DNA from: Helicobacteraceae bacterium
Lineage (GTDB): Bacteria > Campylobacterota > Campylobacteria > Campylobacterales > SZUA-545
Assembly (NCBI GenBank): GCA_031276985.1
Contig: JAISMA010000123.1
Coordinates: 1 to 20,039 of the forward strand
Length of the DNA: 20,039 bases
Direction: 5' to 3'
The translations under genes and the position numbers were made by a program. A model generated the notes under the pieces. The model worked only from the letters and a program-made list of their open reading frames with translations, was not told the DNA's origin and ran no database searches. Below are positions 1-7,491 of the stretch, piece by piece; within the stretch, counting starts at the first letter, position 1, and every line of letters begins with the position of its first letter.

Positions 1-439
1 CAATATCGGCTTTCTTCTTGAACAGCCACGGATACGGAGGCATAATAGAGCCTTCCACAACCTTTTGCGGATCTTTCATGTGCGCCTCGTGCCAATCGGT
101 CGTGCGAACGTTGCCGACGCGCGCGAGATCGGGACCGGTGCGCTTAGAACCCCATGTAAAGGGGCGATCGTAAGCAAACTCGCCGCTAAGCGAAAAATGC
201 CCGTAGCGATCGGTTTCGCTTTTGAACGGGCGAATAAGTTGCGAATGGCAGGCGTTGCAGTTTTCTTTCAGGTAAATGTTTTTGCCCGCAAGCTGCAAAA
301 TGGTGTAAGGTTCTAACCCTACGATAGGACGGGACGCCTGCGCGAATCCGGGAATAATCTCCACAAGACCCGCGAACGCAATCGTGAGAAATAAGAACAC
401 CGCGAAAAAGAACGGGTGTTTTTCTAACCAATGGAACAT
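1..439 (-). CDS. ccoO: cbb3-type cytochrome c oxidase subunit II (5' part, cut by window edge)
   Basis: Membrane-anchored monohaem cytochrome c subunit of the high-affinity cbb3 oxidase, passing electrons to the CcoN haem-copper core. The reading frame starts at the ATG complementary to 437-439, behind a strong AGGAGG ribosome site at about 447-452, and stays open for 146 codons to the window edge; the C-terminal part is missing. Residues 9-30 form the single N-terminal membrane anchor. A haem c motif CNACH is at residues 61-65, followed by the CcoO hallmark region with TWGSKRTGPDLARVG (95-109) and SIMPPYPWL (131-139), in which M133 is the likely axial ligand. It lies 12 bases after ccoN on the same strand, the usual ccoNO order, so the two are surely co-transcribed. 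ccoQ and ccoP would be expected beyond the window. The identification is very secure. Confidence 0.96.
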   Translation of the reverse strand, partial: MFHWLEKHPFFFAVFLFLTIAFAGLVEIIPGFAQASRPIVGLEPYTILQLAGKNIYLKENCNACHSQLIRPFKSETDRYGHFSLSGEFAYDRPFTWGSKRTGPDLARVGNVRTTDWHEAHMKDPQKVVEGSIMPPYPWLFKKKADI

Positions 440-451
440 AACGCCTCCTCC

Positions 452-1936
452 TTAACTCGCCGAGATCGGGGTCGCCGAGATCGGTTCTTTATCGATCTTG
501 TCGCCGCTCGTAATCGACTTGATCACGTTCCAAACGAAGATCAGGAAGCCGACAAAATACAGAGCGCCGCCGACGCCGCGAATAATGTAATACGGATGCA
601 ACGCGACAACGGTGTCTATAAAGCTGTATTGCAAACTGCCGTACTCGTCGACCGCGCGCCACATTAAGCCCTGCGTAATACCCGCGATCCACATGCTCGT
701 GAAGTAAAGCACGATACCCGTAGTTTGAATCCAGAACTGAATATCGATCAGTTTCGCGCTGTAGAGCTTGCGCCCGTACATGCGAGGCACCATGTGATAC
801 GTCGCCGCCATCACGCTGAAACATACCCAGCCAAGCACGCCGTCATGCACGTGTCCGACAATCCAGTCCGTGAAGTGAGCCAAAGCGTTAACCGATTTGA
901 TCGATTGGATTGGACCTTCAAGCGTGGCGAACATATAGAACACCGACGCCAAAATCAACATTTTGATGATTGGATTGGTCGTAACTTGATGCCACTGCCC
1001 GCGAAGCGTGAGCAGGAAGTTGATCGCCGTACCCCATGAGGGCAGAATCAACACGACGGAGAAAACCGATCCCATCGTCTGCATCCAGTCGGGAACAGTC
1101 GAGTAGATCAGGTGGTGTCCGCCCGCCCACAGATAGACGAACATAAGCGACCAGAAAGAATACAAGGAGAGCTTGTAGCTATAAACGGGCGCTCCCGATT
1201 CTTTGGGCATAAAGTAATACACCAGCGCGATCACCGCCGAAGTAAAGACAAACGCGACCGCGTTGTGTCCCCACCACCATTGGATCAAGCCGTCGTTGGT
1301 GCCGCTGTACATAGAAACCGAGTTCAAAACGGAGCCGTAGCCCGAAATAAAGGTCGGAATCTGAAGGTTGTTGGTGATGTAAAGCATTGCGATCGCAAGA
1401 AACGTCGCGATGAAATACCAAAGCGAAATGTAGAGGCTCTTTTCGCGTCTAACGCCGATCGCGCCCCACATATGCAATCCCCATACGACCCATAAAACGA
1501 CGATAAGCAGGTCGATTGGCCAGATAAGCTCAATGTATTCCTTGTTTTGCGTGAAGCCCGCAAACAGCGTTACCACCGCAAGCAACAAGATAAGTACGTA
1601 GAGCCAGAAATGAATCTGCCCAAGCGCTTTCAAGAACGGATATTCGTTAAACGAAATCTTCAGAACGCGCTGGGAGATGTAATACCACGCCGCCCATATA
1701 CCGCTTAACATAAAGCCGTAGATGATGCCGTTGGTGTGAAGCGGTCGTAGTCGTCCGAACGTAACGAATTCGGCGTAATCGCCGAGAACGCCCGTCAGAT
1801 TGAACGCGGGCCAGGCCATCTGGAACGCGAGCAAAACGCCGACTAGCATACCGATAATGCCAAAGATCACCATGGTATAGGTGAACAGCTTGGCGACTGA
1901 GTAGTCGTAACTGAGCGATGCACTCGATGGTTGCAT
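452..1936 (-). CDS. ccoN: cbb3-type cytochrome c oxidase subunit I
   Basis: Catalytic haem-copper subunit of the cbb3 oxidase. It reduces O2 to water and pumps protons at the inner membrane, typical of microaerophiles. The 494-residue protein has about 12 hydrophobic spans and all expected ligands: H67 (low-spin haem b, in RLRPLHTNG), H224 (CuB, in WWWGHNAVAF), H274/H275 (CuB, in AGGHHLIYSTVPDW), Y268 six residues before H274 (the cbb3-type cross-linked tyrosine), and H362/H364 in GHVHDGVLGW (haem b3 and haem b). The ATG at 1936 has an AGGAGG site about 7 bases upstream. The length fits epsilonproteobacterial CcoN. It is the first gene of a minus-strand unit with ccoO. The 137-bp gap to the upstream permease gene must hold its promoter; the DNA there is AT-rich but I could not fix a -10 box. 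Confidence 0.97.
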   Translation of the reverse strand: MQPSSASLSYDYSVAKLFTYTMVIFGIIGMLVGVLLAFQMAWPAFNLTGVLGDYAEFVTFGRLRPLHTNGIIYGFMLSGIWAAWYYISQRVLKISFNEYPFLKALGQIHFWLYVLILLLAVVTLFAGFTQNKEYIELIWPIDLLIVVLWVVWGLHMWGAIGVRREKSLYISLWYFIATFLAIAMLYITNNLQIPTFISGYGSVLNSVSMYSGTNDGLIQWWWGHNAVAFVFTSAVIALVYYFMPKESGAPVYSYKLSLYSFWSLMFVYLWAGGHHLIYSTVPDWMQTMGSVFSVVLILPSWGTAINFLLTLRGQWHQVTTNPIIKMLILASVFYMFATLEGPIQSIKSVNALAHFTDWIVGHVHDGVLGWVCFSVMAATYHMVPRMYGRKLYSAKLIDIQFWIQTTGIVLYFTSMWIAGITQGLMWRAVDEYGSLQYSFIDTVVALHPYYIIRGVGGALYFVGFLIFVWNVIKSITSGDKIDKEPISATPISAS

Positions 1937-2073
1937 GCTACCTCCTTATGGAATAAACGCCAAATTGCGGTGATAGTGTAGTAAAAAATAGATTAACTAG
2001 CGCTTAGCGCCTTCACATTTTTTTCACAAAAAATAAGACAAAAATTATCCGCTTAAGTTTATTGAAAGTTTAT

Positions 2074-3093
2074 TTAGAAATGTTTGAGCCTGCGTTTTGC
2101 GAGCCAAACGACGATTCCAAGCCATATCGGAGGCGCTATAAAGGCGTACGCGCCGAATCTATCGCCGATTACCATAGCGGGCGCGTAGAACAGCACGGTT
2201 AAAATTAGCGCCTGCGCTCCCGACCGATTTTTGCCAAAGCGCGGCGAATATACGCCTATCGTAGCGGCGGGCAGCGAGGCAATCGTGAAAATAACGGCTA
2301 AAATCGCCCAAACCAACTCGCGGGCGGTAACGCGGCTTGTTTTGGCTTTGAGCCAATGATCTATCACGCCGCTATATTCAAGCGATCTAATTCTGCCGCT
2401 TTCGTTTACGATCATCGCCTTGTAATCTATCTGCCGAATGCCCTCGTCGCCCATTTCGTAGCCGCGCCCGTCGCGCAGGGTAAGTTTGAGCAGTCCGCGA
2501 TCGTTGATCATATCCGCGCTTTTTGCCAGCACGAAAAATTTCGAGTCCTGATCGCTTGAGCCAGAATACAGCGCGATGTCGCGGTATTTGTCGTCGCCCT
2601 CTTTCGCGCCCACAAAAAGGAGCCAGTCGCCAAACTTCTGCCCGAATTCGCCCGAACGAATGTTGATCTGCGCGTCGTCTTGCTTGCTAAACAGCAGCGC
2701 TTTTTGCAGATACTGCGCTTTTGGCGCGACCGACAGCCCCAAAATTAGCAATCCGAGCGCCATTGCGATCGCAAGCGGAATAAACGGGCGCATAATCCGC
2801 CAAATATCGGCTTTGAGGCTAAACAGCGCGATCAACTCCAGATCGCCGCTTAAACGCGACGTCTCCGTAATTAGCGCCGCGAAAAACGCGATTGGCAGCA
2901 CGTAAAGCAGCAGTTGCGGCAACTGCCCCAAATAGAGCAAAAACATCTCGTCGAAACTGATTTTGACCACCGCCGTCATCGCCGAAAGTTGAACGAACGA
3001 AACCATCGTGGCGATCAAAAACAGCGCGCCAAAGAGCGGAAAAAAGCCGACCCAAAATTGCGAAAGTAGATAACGATCCAACGCTCCGCGCAC
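2074..3093 (-). CDS. LptF/LptG family lipopolysaccharide export permease
   Basis: Inner-membrane permease of the LptF/LptG (YjgP/YjgQ) family. In the LptB2FG complex such proteins pull lipopolysaccharide from the inner membrane and hand it to LptC/LptA. The 339-residue protein shows the family plan: about three N-terminal membrane helices (residues 10-35, 50-75 and 98-120), a central periplasmic domain of mostly beta character (about 125-255), and three C-terminal helices (about 265-335). The N-terminal RYLLSQFWVGFF and the segment ETSRLSGDLELIAL are typical of the family. The start is a GTG at 3093 preceded by AAGGGCGG; no better ATG is available. Whether it is LptF or LptG cannot be settled by eye. 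It is divergent from dapD and separated from the downstream ccoN by 137 bp, so it is probably transcribed alone. Confidence 0.88.
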   Translation of the reverse strand: MRGALDRYLLSQFWVGFFPLFGALFLIATMVSFVQLSAMTAVVKISFDEMFLLYLGQLPQLLLYVLPIAFFAALITETSRLSGDLELIALFSLKADIWRIMRPFIPLAIAMALGLLILGLSVAPKAQYLQKALLFSKQDDAQINIRSGEFGQKFGDWLLFVGAKEGDDKYRDIALYSGSSDQDSKFFVLAKSADMINDRGLLKLTLRDGRGYEMGDEGIRQIDYKAMIVNESGRIRSLEYSGVIDHWLKAKTSRVTARELVWAILAVIFTIASLPAATIGVYSPRFGKNRSGAQALILTVLFYAPAMVIGDRFGAYAFIAPPIWLGIVVWLAKRRLKHF

Positions 3094-3110
3094 GTTCCGC
3101 CCTTTTTTGG

Positions 3111-3136
3111 CGCTTAGGGCAAACGCCCCTCAAGCG
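3111..3136. other. Inverted repeat between the permease gene and dapD
   Basis: CGCTT (3111-3115) pairs with AAGCG (3132-3136), and inside it GGGC pairs with GCCC around an AAAC loop. It lies in the probable 5' leader of the lptF/lptG-like gene, just upstream of its GTG. It could be a leader hairpin or an operator half-site pair. There is no U-tract good enough for a terminator. The role is unknown. Confidence 0.3.
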
Positions 3137-3179
3137 TCTATTTGATAAATTTTGCAATCTTAGCAAAAGCGTCGTTTGG

Positions 3180-3185
3180 CATAAT
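3180..3185 (+). promoter_or_regulatory. Possible -10 element for dapD
   Basis: CATAAT lies about 32 bases upstream of the dapD ATG in an AT-rich stretch. No convincing -35 box sits at 16-18 bp, which is common for promoters of this phylum. The call is tentative. Confidence 0.3.
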
Positions 3186-3217
3186 GACGGCAAAATTCAA
3201 TAATATAAGGAACAAGC

Positions 3218-4405
3218 ATGAACGCGGCGGAATTTGATAAAGCGGTTGAGATTTTTCAAAAAAGCGGCGATTACAAAGAGCCGATCGCCTTTGGAATAGC
3301 GCGTCTCGATCGCGCCAAAAACGCGGGCGAGCGCGTATTGCAGGCGACTTACGCGCACGTTAATTACAGAGAAAACTATAAAAGCGCGGCGGCTTATCTG
3401 AACGCCTTGAAACTAAGCGGCGAGGCTTGCGACGTTAGCGGCGCGGAGCTGATCGCTTCCGTTTCGGCGCGTTTTATCAACGAGGCGCTAAACCTTTTCG
3501 AGCCGTTTATCGACGAGGCGGAAGGCGATCGGCACAGGAACGTTCAAGTTCTTTTAAGTTTGGCTGAAATCGGCGCGGAGCAATCGTTGTCCGATTATCG
3601 CGTCGCGTTTTTATTTGCCGACGAAGCGCCAAAAACAGTTGAAGCGGTCTATCTAAAACTCTACGCGCTTTCGCTTGGCAAAGCGGCTTTGAGATCGCTG
3701 AATTTAGACGGCGCGTTCGGGATTTTGCCAAACGTCGCGTGGGCGGGAGGCGAGCCGATAGATTTGGATTGGCTACGGGAAAACGAGATCGATCTAAAAC
3801 TGCGCGGCGAGTTTCCAAATATCGATTACGTCGATAAATTTCCGCGCTATCTGCGACACATTATTCCGTCCGACAACACGCGGATTTTAGACGGCTCTAA
3901 AGTGCGGTTTGGAGCGCATCTCGCGGCGGGAACGACGGTTATGCCGGGCGCAAGCTACGTCAATTTCAACGCGGGAACGACGGGCGCGTGCATGGTGGAA
4001 GGGCGAATCAGTTCGGGCGCGGTGGTGGGCGCGGGTTCGGACATTGGCGGCGGCGCGTCGATACTCGGCGTGCTTAGCGGCACAAGCGGCAAACCCGTTA
4101 CGATCGGCAAAAACACGTTGCTGGGCGCAAACTCCGTTACGGGCGTTCCGCTTGGCGACGGTTGCATAGTCGACGCGGGCATAGCCGTTTTGGAGGGCGC
4201 GAAAATCGCAATCGACGCCAAAGAGGCGATCGAGATCGCAAAAGCCAATCCGTCGTTTCACGTAAGCGGCGAGCAGACGCAGATCGTCAAAGGCGCGGAT
4301 CTCGCGGGACTTCACGGAATCCACTACCGCGTCAATAGCCAAACGGGACGAATGCAGGCGTTCAGAAGCAAGCGCGAAGTCAAGCTAAACGCCGACCTGC
4401 ATTAA
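3218..4405 (+). CDS. dapD: 2,3,4,5-tetrahydropyridine-2,6-dicarboxylate N-succinyltransferase
   Basis: Succinylates tetrahydrodipicolinate with succinyl-CoA in the lysine/meso-diaminopimelate pathway; cytoplasmic. The 395-residue protein matches the long DapD form found in Campylobacterota. It has an alpha/beta N-terminal half (1-220), then a left-handed beta helix with hexapeptide turns (about 225-335) and a C-terminal tail. Diagnostic segments are MPGASYVNFNAGTTG, MVEGRISSGAVVGAGSDIGG and ASILGVLSGTSGKPV, which hold the active-site glutamate and the CoA-binding turns. The ATG at 3218 has AAGGA 6 bases upstream. It is divergent from the permease gene and monocistronic, since the next gene is on the other strand beyond a repeat block. 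No clear terminator was found; only a weak imperfect inverted repeat lies at about 4402-4430. Confidence 0.93.
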   Translation: MNAAEFDKAVEIFQKSGDYKEPIAFGIARLDRAKNAGERVLQATYAHVNYRENYKSAAAYLNALKLSGEACDVSGAELIASVSARFINEALNLFEPFIDEAEGDRHRNVQVLLSLAEIGAEQSLSDYRVAFLFADEAPKTVEAVYLKLYALSLGKAALRSLNLDGAFGILPNVAWAGGEPIDLDWLRENEIDLKLRGEFPNIDYVDKFPRYLRHIIPSDNTRILDGSKVRFGAHLAAGTTVMPGASYVNFNAGTTGACMVEGRISSGAVVGAGSDIGGGASILGVLSGTSGKPVTIGKNTLLGANSVTGVPLGDGCIVDAGIAVLEGAKIAIDAKEAIEIAKANPSFHVSGEQTQIVKGADLAGLHGIHYRVNSQTGRMQAFRSKREVKLNADLH

Positions 4406-4570
4406 ACGCGCCGTTGCCGCGCGATTTAACGGCGGTTGCGAAACGAGATTCGCGCCGATTGTTGTTCGCGTCAAACGCCGCTCCGCTTTTCTAAAGCTAC
4501 CGAAGGCGGATCGCCGCGTTTGCCCGCGTTAAACAAAAAAGCGCGGCGCAAAAACGGCGCGGCGACAAGC

Positions 4571-4591
4571 AAAAACCGCCCGCAAACGGTT
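4571..4591 (-). terminator. Terminator-like hairpin at end of repeat unit 1
   Basis: Read on the minus strand, AACCG...CGGTT (8-base loop) runs into a short U-tract of about five residues, which partly overlaps the stem. It recurs at 4754-4774 and, in a variant form, at 4907-4929. The stem is only 5 bp, so function is uncertain. Confidence 0.35.
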
Positions 4592-4753
4592 GCAAAACGA
4601 GATTCGCGCCGATTGTTATTCGCGTCAAACGGCGTTTTATTTTCTAAAACGACCGAAAGCGGATCGCCGATTGCAAAACCCGCTTTTTTCGGATCGCCGC
4701 GATTTGCCAAGTTAAGCAAAAGAGCGCGGCGCAAAAACGGCGCGGCGGCAAGC

Positions 4754-4774
4754 AAAAACCGCCCGCAAACGGTT
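4754..4774 (-). terminator. Terminator-like hairpin at end of repeat unit 2
   Basis: This is the same AACCG/CGGTT stem and U-tract arrangement as at 4571-4591, at the corresponding place of the second repeat unit. Conservation of stem and U-tract across units is the main argument for it. Confidence 0.35.
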
Positions 4775-4906
4775 GCGAAACGAGAGTTGCGCCGATTGTT
4801 ATTCGCGTTAAACGGCGTTTTATTTTCTAAAACGACCGAAAACGGATCGGCGCGTTTTGCCAAGTTAAGCAAAAGAGCGCGGCGCAAAAACGACAAGGCG
4901 ACAAGC

Positions 4907-4929
4907 AAAAACCGCCGCAAATAACGGCG
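4907..4929 (-). terminator. Probable terminator of the mgtE - LOG - acidic protein operon
   Basis: On the minus strand CGCCG and CGGCG (4925-4929 and 4913-4917) pair around a 7-base loop, followed by G and five T residues (4911-4907). It starts only 3 bases after the stop codon of the acidic-protein gene, the right place and direction to end that operon. Confidence 0.5.
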
Positions 4930-4931
4930 CG

Positions 4932-5192
4932 TTACTCGTAGTAATCGTCGTCGTCCTCGCCGTCGTTATAGTCGTAATCGTCGTCGTCGTAATTGTTTCC
5001 GCCGCTTGTTTCGCCGCTTTCGTCGTCAAACAAATCGTCGTCGATAACGTCGTTGTCGCTTGCCAGATCGTCGTCTTGCGGCGGCTCGATAATCTCGCCA
5101 TCGTCCGCCAAATCGTCGTCATCCGTCAAATCGTCGTCCAGCGGCGATTCGTCCAGATCGTCGTCTTCCCACTCTTCGTCGTCGTAAGCCAT
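4932..5192 (-). CDS. Small, extremely acidic protein of unknown function
   Basis: The 86-residue product has about 35 Asp and 10 Glu, and no Lys, Arg or His. Asp runs of two to four are separated by short hydrophobic bits (LTD, DLADDGEII, DVIDDDLF), and the tail is Tyr-rich (DDDYDYNDGEDDDDYYE). It has no signal peptide, membrane span or cysteine, and is probably disordered and cytoplasmic. It is very likely a real gene. Its ATG (5190-5192) overlaps the LOG stop codon by one base, and a perfect AAGGAGG site lies in the last codons of that gene, implying translational coupling. A terminator-like hairpin follows directly. I do not recognise the family. Possible roles, all guesses, are a nucleic-acid mimic, a divalent-cation binder (mgtE is in the same operon) or an anti-aggregation tail protein. 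Confidence 0.8.
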   Translation of the reverse strand: MAYDDEEWEDDDLDESPLDDDLTDDDDLADDGEIIEPPQDDDLASDNDVIDDDLFDDESGETSGGNNYDDDDYDYNDGEDDDDYYE

Positions 5193-5944
5193 TACGCCTC
5201 CTTGATCCTGTGCGCCTCGTGAAATTTTTTGAGGCGCGCGTAGTCGGTTAGTTTCGTAAGCCCCAGCTCTTCCATCTCTTGAATCCGCGCCAAAATATGC
5301 TCTTTCGTAAAGCTCACAACCTCGTCGAGATCGTCGGTTAATTTTATCAAATCCGCGTCCTCTTTGGCGATCGCGCCCTCGCTTACCATACTCGCGTTGA
5401 TAAAATCCAACAGCGGCTTATAGTAATCCGTCCCCACCAAAAACACGCCGATCGGAAAAATCTTGCGCGTTTGCACAAGCGTCAAAGCCTCGAAAAGCTC
5501 GTCCATCGTCCCAAAACCGCCCGGAAAAATAATGTATGCGTACGAGTATTTCACCAACATCACCTTGCGGGCGAAAAAGTAGTCGAATTTCAGGCTCAAA
5601 TCCAGATAATCGTTGCTTGCCTGCTCTCGCGGAAGCTCTATATTCAGCCCGATCGACTTGCCTCTTCCGGAGCTGTACGCGCCGCGATTTGCCGCCTCCA
5701 TAATGCCCGCGCTACCGCCCGTTATCACGTTGAAGCCGTTTTCGGCAAGCATATAACCCAGCTTTTGCGCCGCTTTGTAGTATTTGTGATCGCTTTTTGT
5801 TCTCGCGCTGCCAAACACCGTAACCGAAGGTCCTAAATCTTTTAGAGAATCGTAGCCGTTTACAAAATCCGCCATAACGCGAAAAATGCTCCACGGCTCG
5901 CTAAAATCCAGTTGCGATCCGATCGCTTTTTTGCCTTCGCTCAT
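5192..5944 (-). CDS. LOG family protein (TIGR00730-type Rossmann fold; possible nucleotide phosphoribohydrolase)
   Basis: LOG proteins ('lysine decarboxylase-like' by old annotation) cleave nucleoside 5'-monophosphates, in some cases cytokinin ribotides, to base and ribose 5-phosphate. The 250-residue protein carries the family signature PGGFGTMDE at residues 141-149. It also has the substrate-loop GGSAGIMEAANRGA (77-90), the nucleotide-fold start VTVFGSART (41-49) and FFARK (123-127). The 250 residues are longer than the ~190 of minimal LOGs, with a C-terminal helical extension. I chose the ATG at 5944 over the TTG three bases upstream because AAGGA sits 6 bases before it. It starts 9 bases after the mgtE stop and ends overlapping the acidic-protein start, so the three form an operon. 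The true substrate is unknown. Confidence 0.88.
   Translation of the reverse strand: MSEGKKAIGSQLDFSEPWSIFRVMADFVNGYDSLKDLGPSVTVFGSARTKSDHKYYKAAQKLGYMLAENGFNVITGGSAGIMEAANRGAYSSGRGKSIGLNIELPREQASNDYLDLSLKFDYFFARKVMLVKYSYAYIIFPGGFGTMDELFEALTLVQTRKIFPIGVFLVGTDYYKPLLDFINASMVSEGAIAKEDADLIKLTDDLDEVVSFTKEHILARIQEMEELGLTKLTDYARLKKFHEAHRIKEA
5197..5203 (-). promoter_or_regulatory. Ribosome-binding site inside the LOG gene for the acidic protein
   Basis: AAGGAGG lies four bases before the ATG of the acidic-protein gene and within the last codons of the LOG gene, whose TAA overlaps that ATG. This fixes the start and argues for coupled translation. Confidence 0.75.
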
Positions 5945-5953
5945 CAAAAATCC

Positions 5954-7330
5954 TTATAGCAAAATCAAGGTGGCGACTCCCAAAAAGGTGAAAAAACCAG
6001 CCCCGTCCGTAATTGTAGTTAAAAGCGCCCCGCTTGCGACGGCGGGATCGATCCCAAAGCGTTTCAACACAAGCGGAATGCCCGCGCCGAAAAAGCCCGC
6101 GTAAAGCATATTGGCAAGCATTGCCACCGCGATCGCCGCGCCAAGCAGCGGCGTTTGAAACCACGCCCACGCCAGCGCGCCCGCGCATACGGCAAAGATT
6201 GCGCCGTTAAACAGCGCGATCCTGACCTCTCTAAAGATCACCGATCTCGCGTCGGAGATTTTCACCTCGCCCAATGCCAGCTTGCGAACCGTAACGGTGA
6301 GCGTCTGCATGCCAAGCACGCCGCCCATACTCGCTACGATCGGCATCAAAACGGCGAGCGCCACGATCTTCTCGATCGATTCGGTGAAAAAGCTGATTAT
6401 CGTCGCGCTTAGAGCCGCCGTCGCCAGATTCAAAAACAGCCATTTCGCCCGCGCCCAGCCGTTTTTGATCGCGCCCTCGCCGATTTCCGCGTCCTCGCCA
6501 ACCTGCGCCAGCGAATAGAGCTGTTCTGTGGCTTGATCTTCGATCAGATCGTAAATGTCGTCGCTTGTTATGCGCCCCAAAAGCCGCCTGAAATGATCCA
6601 CCACCGCGATCGCCGCCAGATCGTAGCGCTCCACCGTCTGCGTAACCGTCTCGATCGTATCGTGCGAATAGACGAAAATCGGCTCGTCTAATTGCGTAAC
6701 GCTTTCCTCGTAGGTTTTGTCGGGATCAAGCATAATCAGCTCTTCGAGACTTAACATTGCCCTAAGTTTGTTTTGATTGTCGACGACAAAAACGAAATGA
6801 ATGTTGCTTAACTCCTCGCCGATAACCATATTTCTTAAACGCCTGATCGATTCGCCAATTTTCTCGCTCATCATCGCGCTGAAAAGCTCCGTTTGCATAA
6901 TCGCGCCCGCGCTGTCGTCGTCAAAGCGCTTGAGGTTTTCGATGTTTTCTTTAAGCTCTTTGCCCAAAAGACGCAAAATCTCGTACGATTTTTCTTGGTC
7001 GATCTCCTCGATTCGCTGAATAATATCCGTCGCGTCGTCCGTATCCAGCGCCTCGATCGCCGCCGCCCACTTGCGATCGCCAAGCGTCCTAATCAGATCG
7101 TCAAGCATTTTTTCGGGCAGCTCCAGCGCGACAAGACCCAGAAGTTCGGGCGGCAGAGCGTTTATGACGCGGTTATAATCGGTTTCGTTGTTCTCCTCTT
7201 TGAGTTCCAGCAATACTTCGGTTATGTCCGATTCGTGAATCGACGGATCGTCCAGAGCGCATTCGCCGCTTTCGCAGCTTGCCGCAAACTTGAGCAGTTC
7301 CTCTTTTTTGGCGCGAATATCTTGTTCCAA
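5954..7330 (-). CDS. mgtE: MgtE family magnesium transporter/channel
   Basis: Inner-membrane Mg2+ channel gated by intracellular Mg2+. The 458-residue protein has the full MgtE plan: an N-terminal helical domain (about 1-135), a pair of CBS domains (about 140-265, including HFVFVVDNQNKLRAMLSLEE and LAAIAVVDHFRRLLGRIT), and five C-terminal membrane helices (about 290-458). Family motifs are MPIVASMGGVLGMQTLTVTV and GIDPAVASGALLTTITD; the last Asp matches the pore aspartate. The start is a TTG at 7330 with GGAGAG just upstream; no ATG fits better. It is the first gene of the minus-strand operon with the LOG and acidic genes, and divergent from the TPR cluster. I saw no obvious M-box riboswitch in the 161-bp upstream gap, but cannot exclude regulatory structure. 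Confidence 0.93.
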   Translation of the reverse strand: MEQDIRAKKEELLKFAASCESGECALDDPSIHESDITEVLLELKEENNETDYNRVINALPPELLGLVALELPEKMLDDLIRTLGDRKWAAAIEALDTDDATDIIQRIEEIDQEKSYEILRLLGKELKENIENLKRFDDDSAGAIMQTELFSAMMSEKIGESIRRLRNMVIGEELSNIHFVFVVDNQNKLRAMLSLEELIMLDPDKTYEESVTQLDEPIFVYSHDTIETVTQTVERYDLAAIAVVDHFRRLLGRITSDDIYDLIEDQATEQLYSLAQVGEDAEIGEGAIKNGWARAKWLFLNLATAALSATIISFFTESIEKIVALAVLMPIVASMGGVLGMQTLTVTVRKLALGEVKISDARSVIFREVRIALFNGAIFAVCAGALAWAWFQTPLLGAAIAVAMLANMLYAGFFGAGIPLVLKRFGIDPAVASGALLTTITDGAGFFTFLGVATLILL

Positions 7331-7409
7331 TGTTCTCTCCGCGTTTTATTTGCAAGCGCGTATTGTCCAACAAATAGGCTTTAACGGCTTTTATCGCCGC
7401 GATCGACGC

Positions 7410-7438
7410 TTGTTTTAGAGATTAAGCGCTAGTATTAT
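7410..7438 (+). promoter_or_regulatory. Probable sigma70-type promoter of the TPR gene cluster
   Basis: TTGTTT (7410-7415) and TATTAT (7433-7438) are separated by 17 bp, an ideal spacing. They would start a transcript near 7445, about 47 bases before the first TPR gene. I saw no operator-like repeats beside it. Confidence 0.5.
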
Positions 7439-7491
7439 TGAAAGTTTTGCGCGATCAATTTTAGCTTGCGTTTTGCTTGCGGGGACAGACA

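Larger units (their letters stand above)
4434..4921. repeat. Three imperfect tandem repeat units of about 154, 183 and 150 bp
   Basis: Units begin at GGTTGC at 4434, 4588 and 4771. Each contains the same ordered blocks: CGCGCCGATTGTT-like, TTTTCTAAA, GCGGATC-like, GCGCGGCGCAAAAACG and AGCAAAAACCGCC. Unit 2 is longer because of a 30-bp internal duplication bounded by GGATCGCC. Both strands stay open over most of the block: plus 4436-4924 would give a Lys/Arg-rich peptide, and minus 4471-4920 a hydrophobic/basic one. Neither has a ribosome site. Between units 1 and 2 a one-base length difference shifts the plus frame near the start of the unit, so the repeat is conserved as DNA and not as protein. 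I therefore treat it as non-coding. This block fills the 526-base gap between dapD and the acidic-protein gene. Confidence 0.8.

Noticed and set aside
4471..4920. Minus-strand ORF of 149 codons over the repeat block
   Set aside because: It has no start signal, lies behind a probable terminator of the upstream operon, and its repeat periodicity is DNA-driven.
4436..4924. Plus-strand ORF of 162 codons rich in Lys/Arg over the repeat block
   Set aside because: It has no ribosome site. The frame is broken relative to the repeat between units 1 and 2, and the opposite strand is equally open, so I treat it as a composition artefact.
6260..6330. MgtE pore motif GGVLGMQ instead of the common GGNAGxQ
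   Set aside because: Several MgtE proteins have a hydrophobic residue in place of this Asn (GGIAG/GGVAG forms), and the pore Asp is kept, so this is within family variation.
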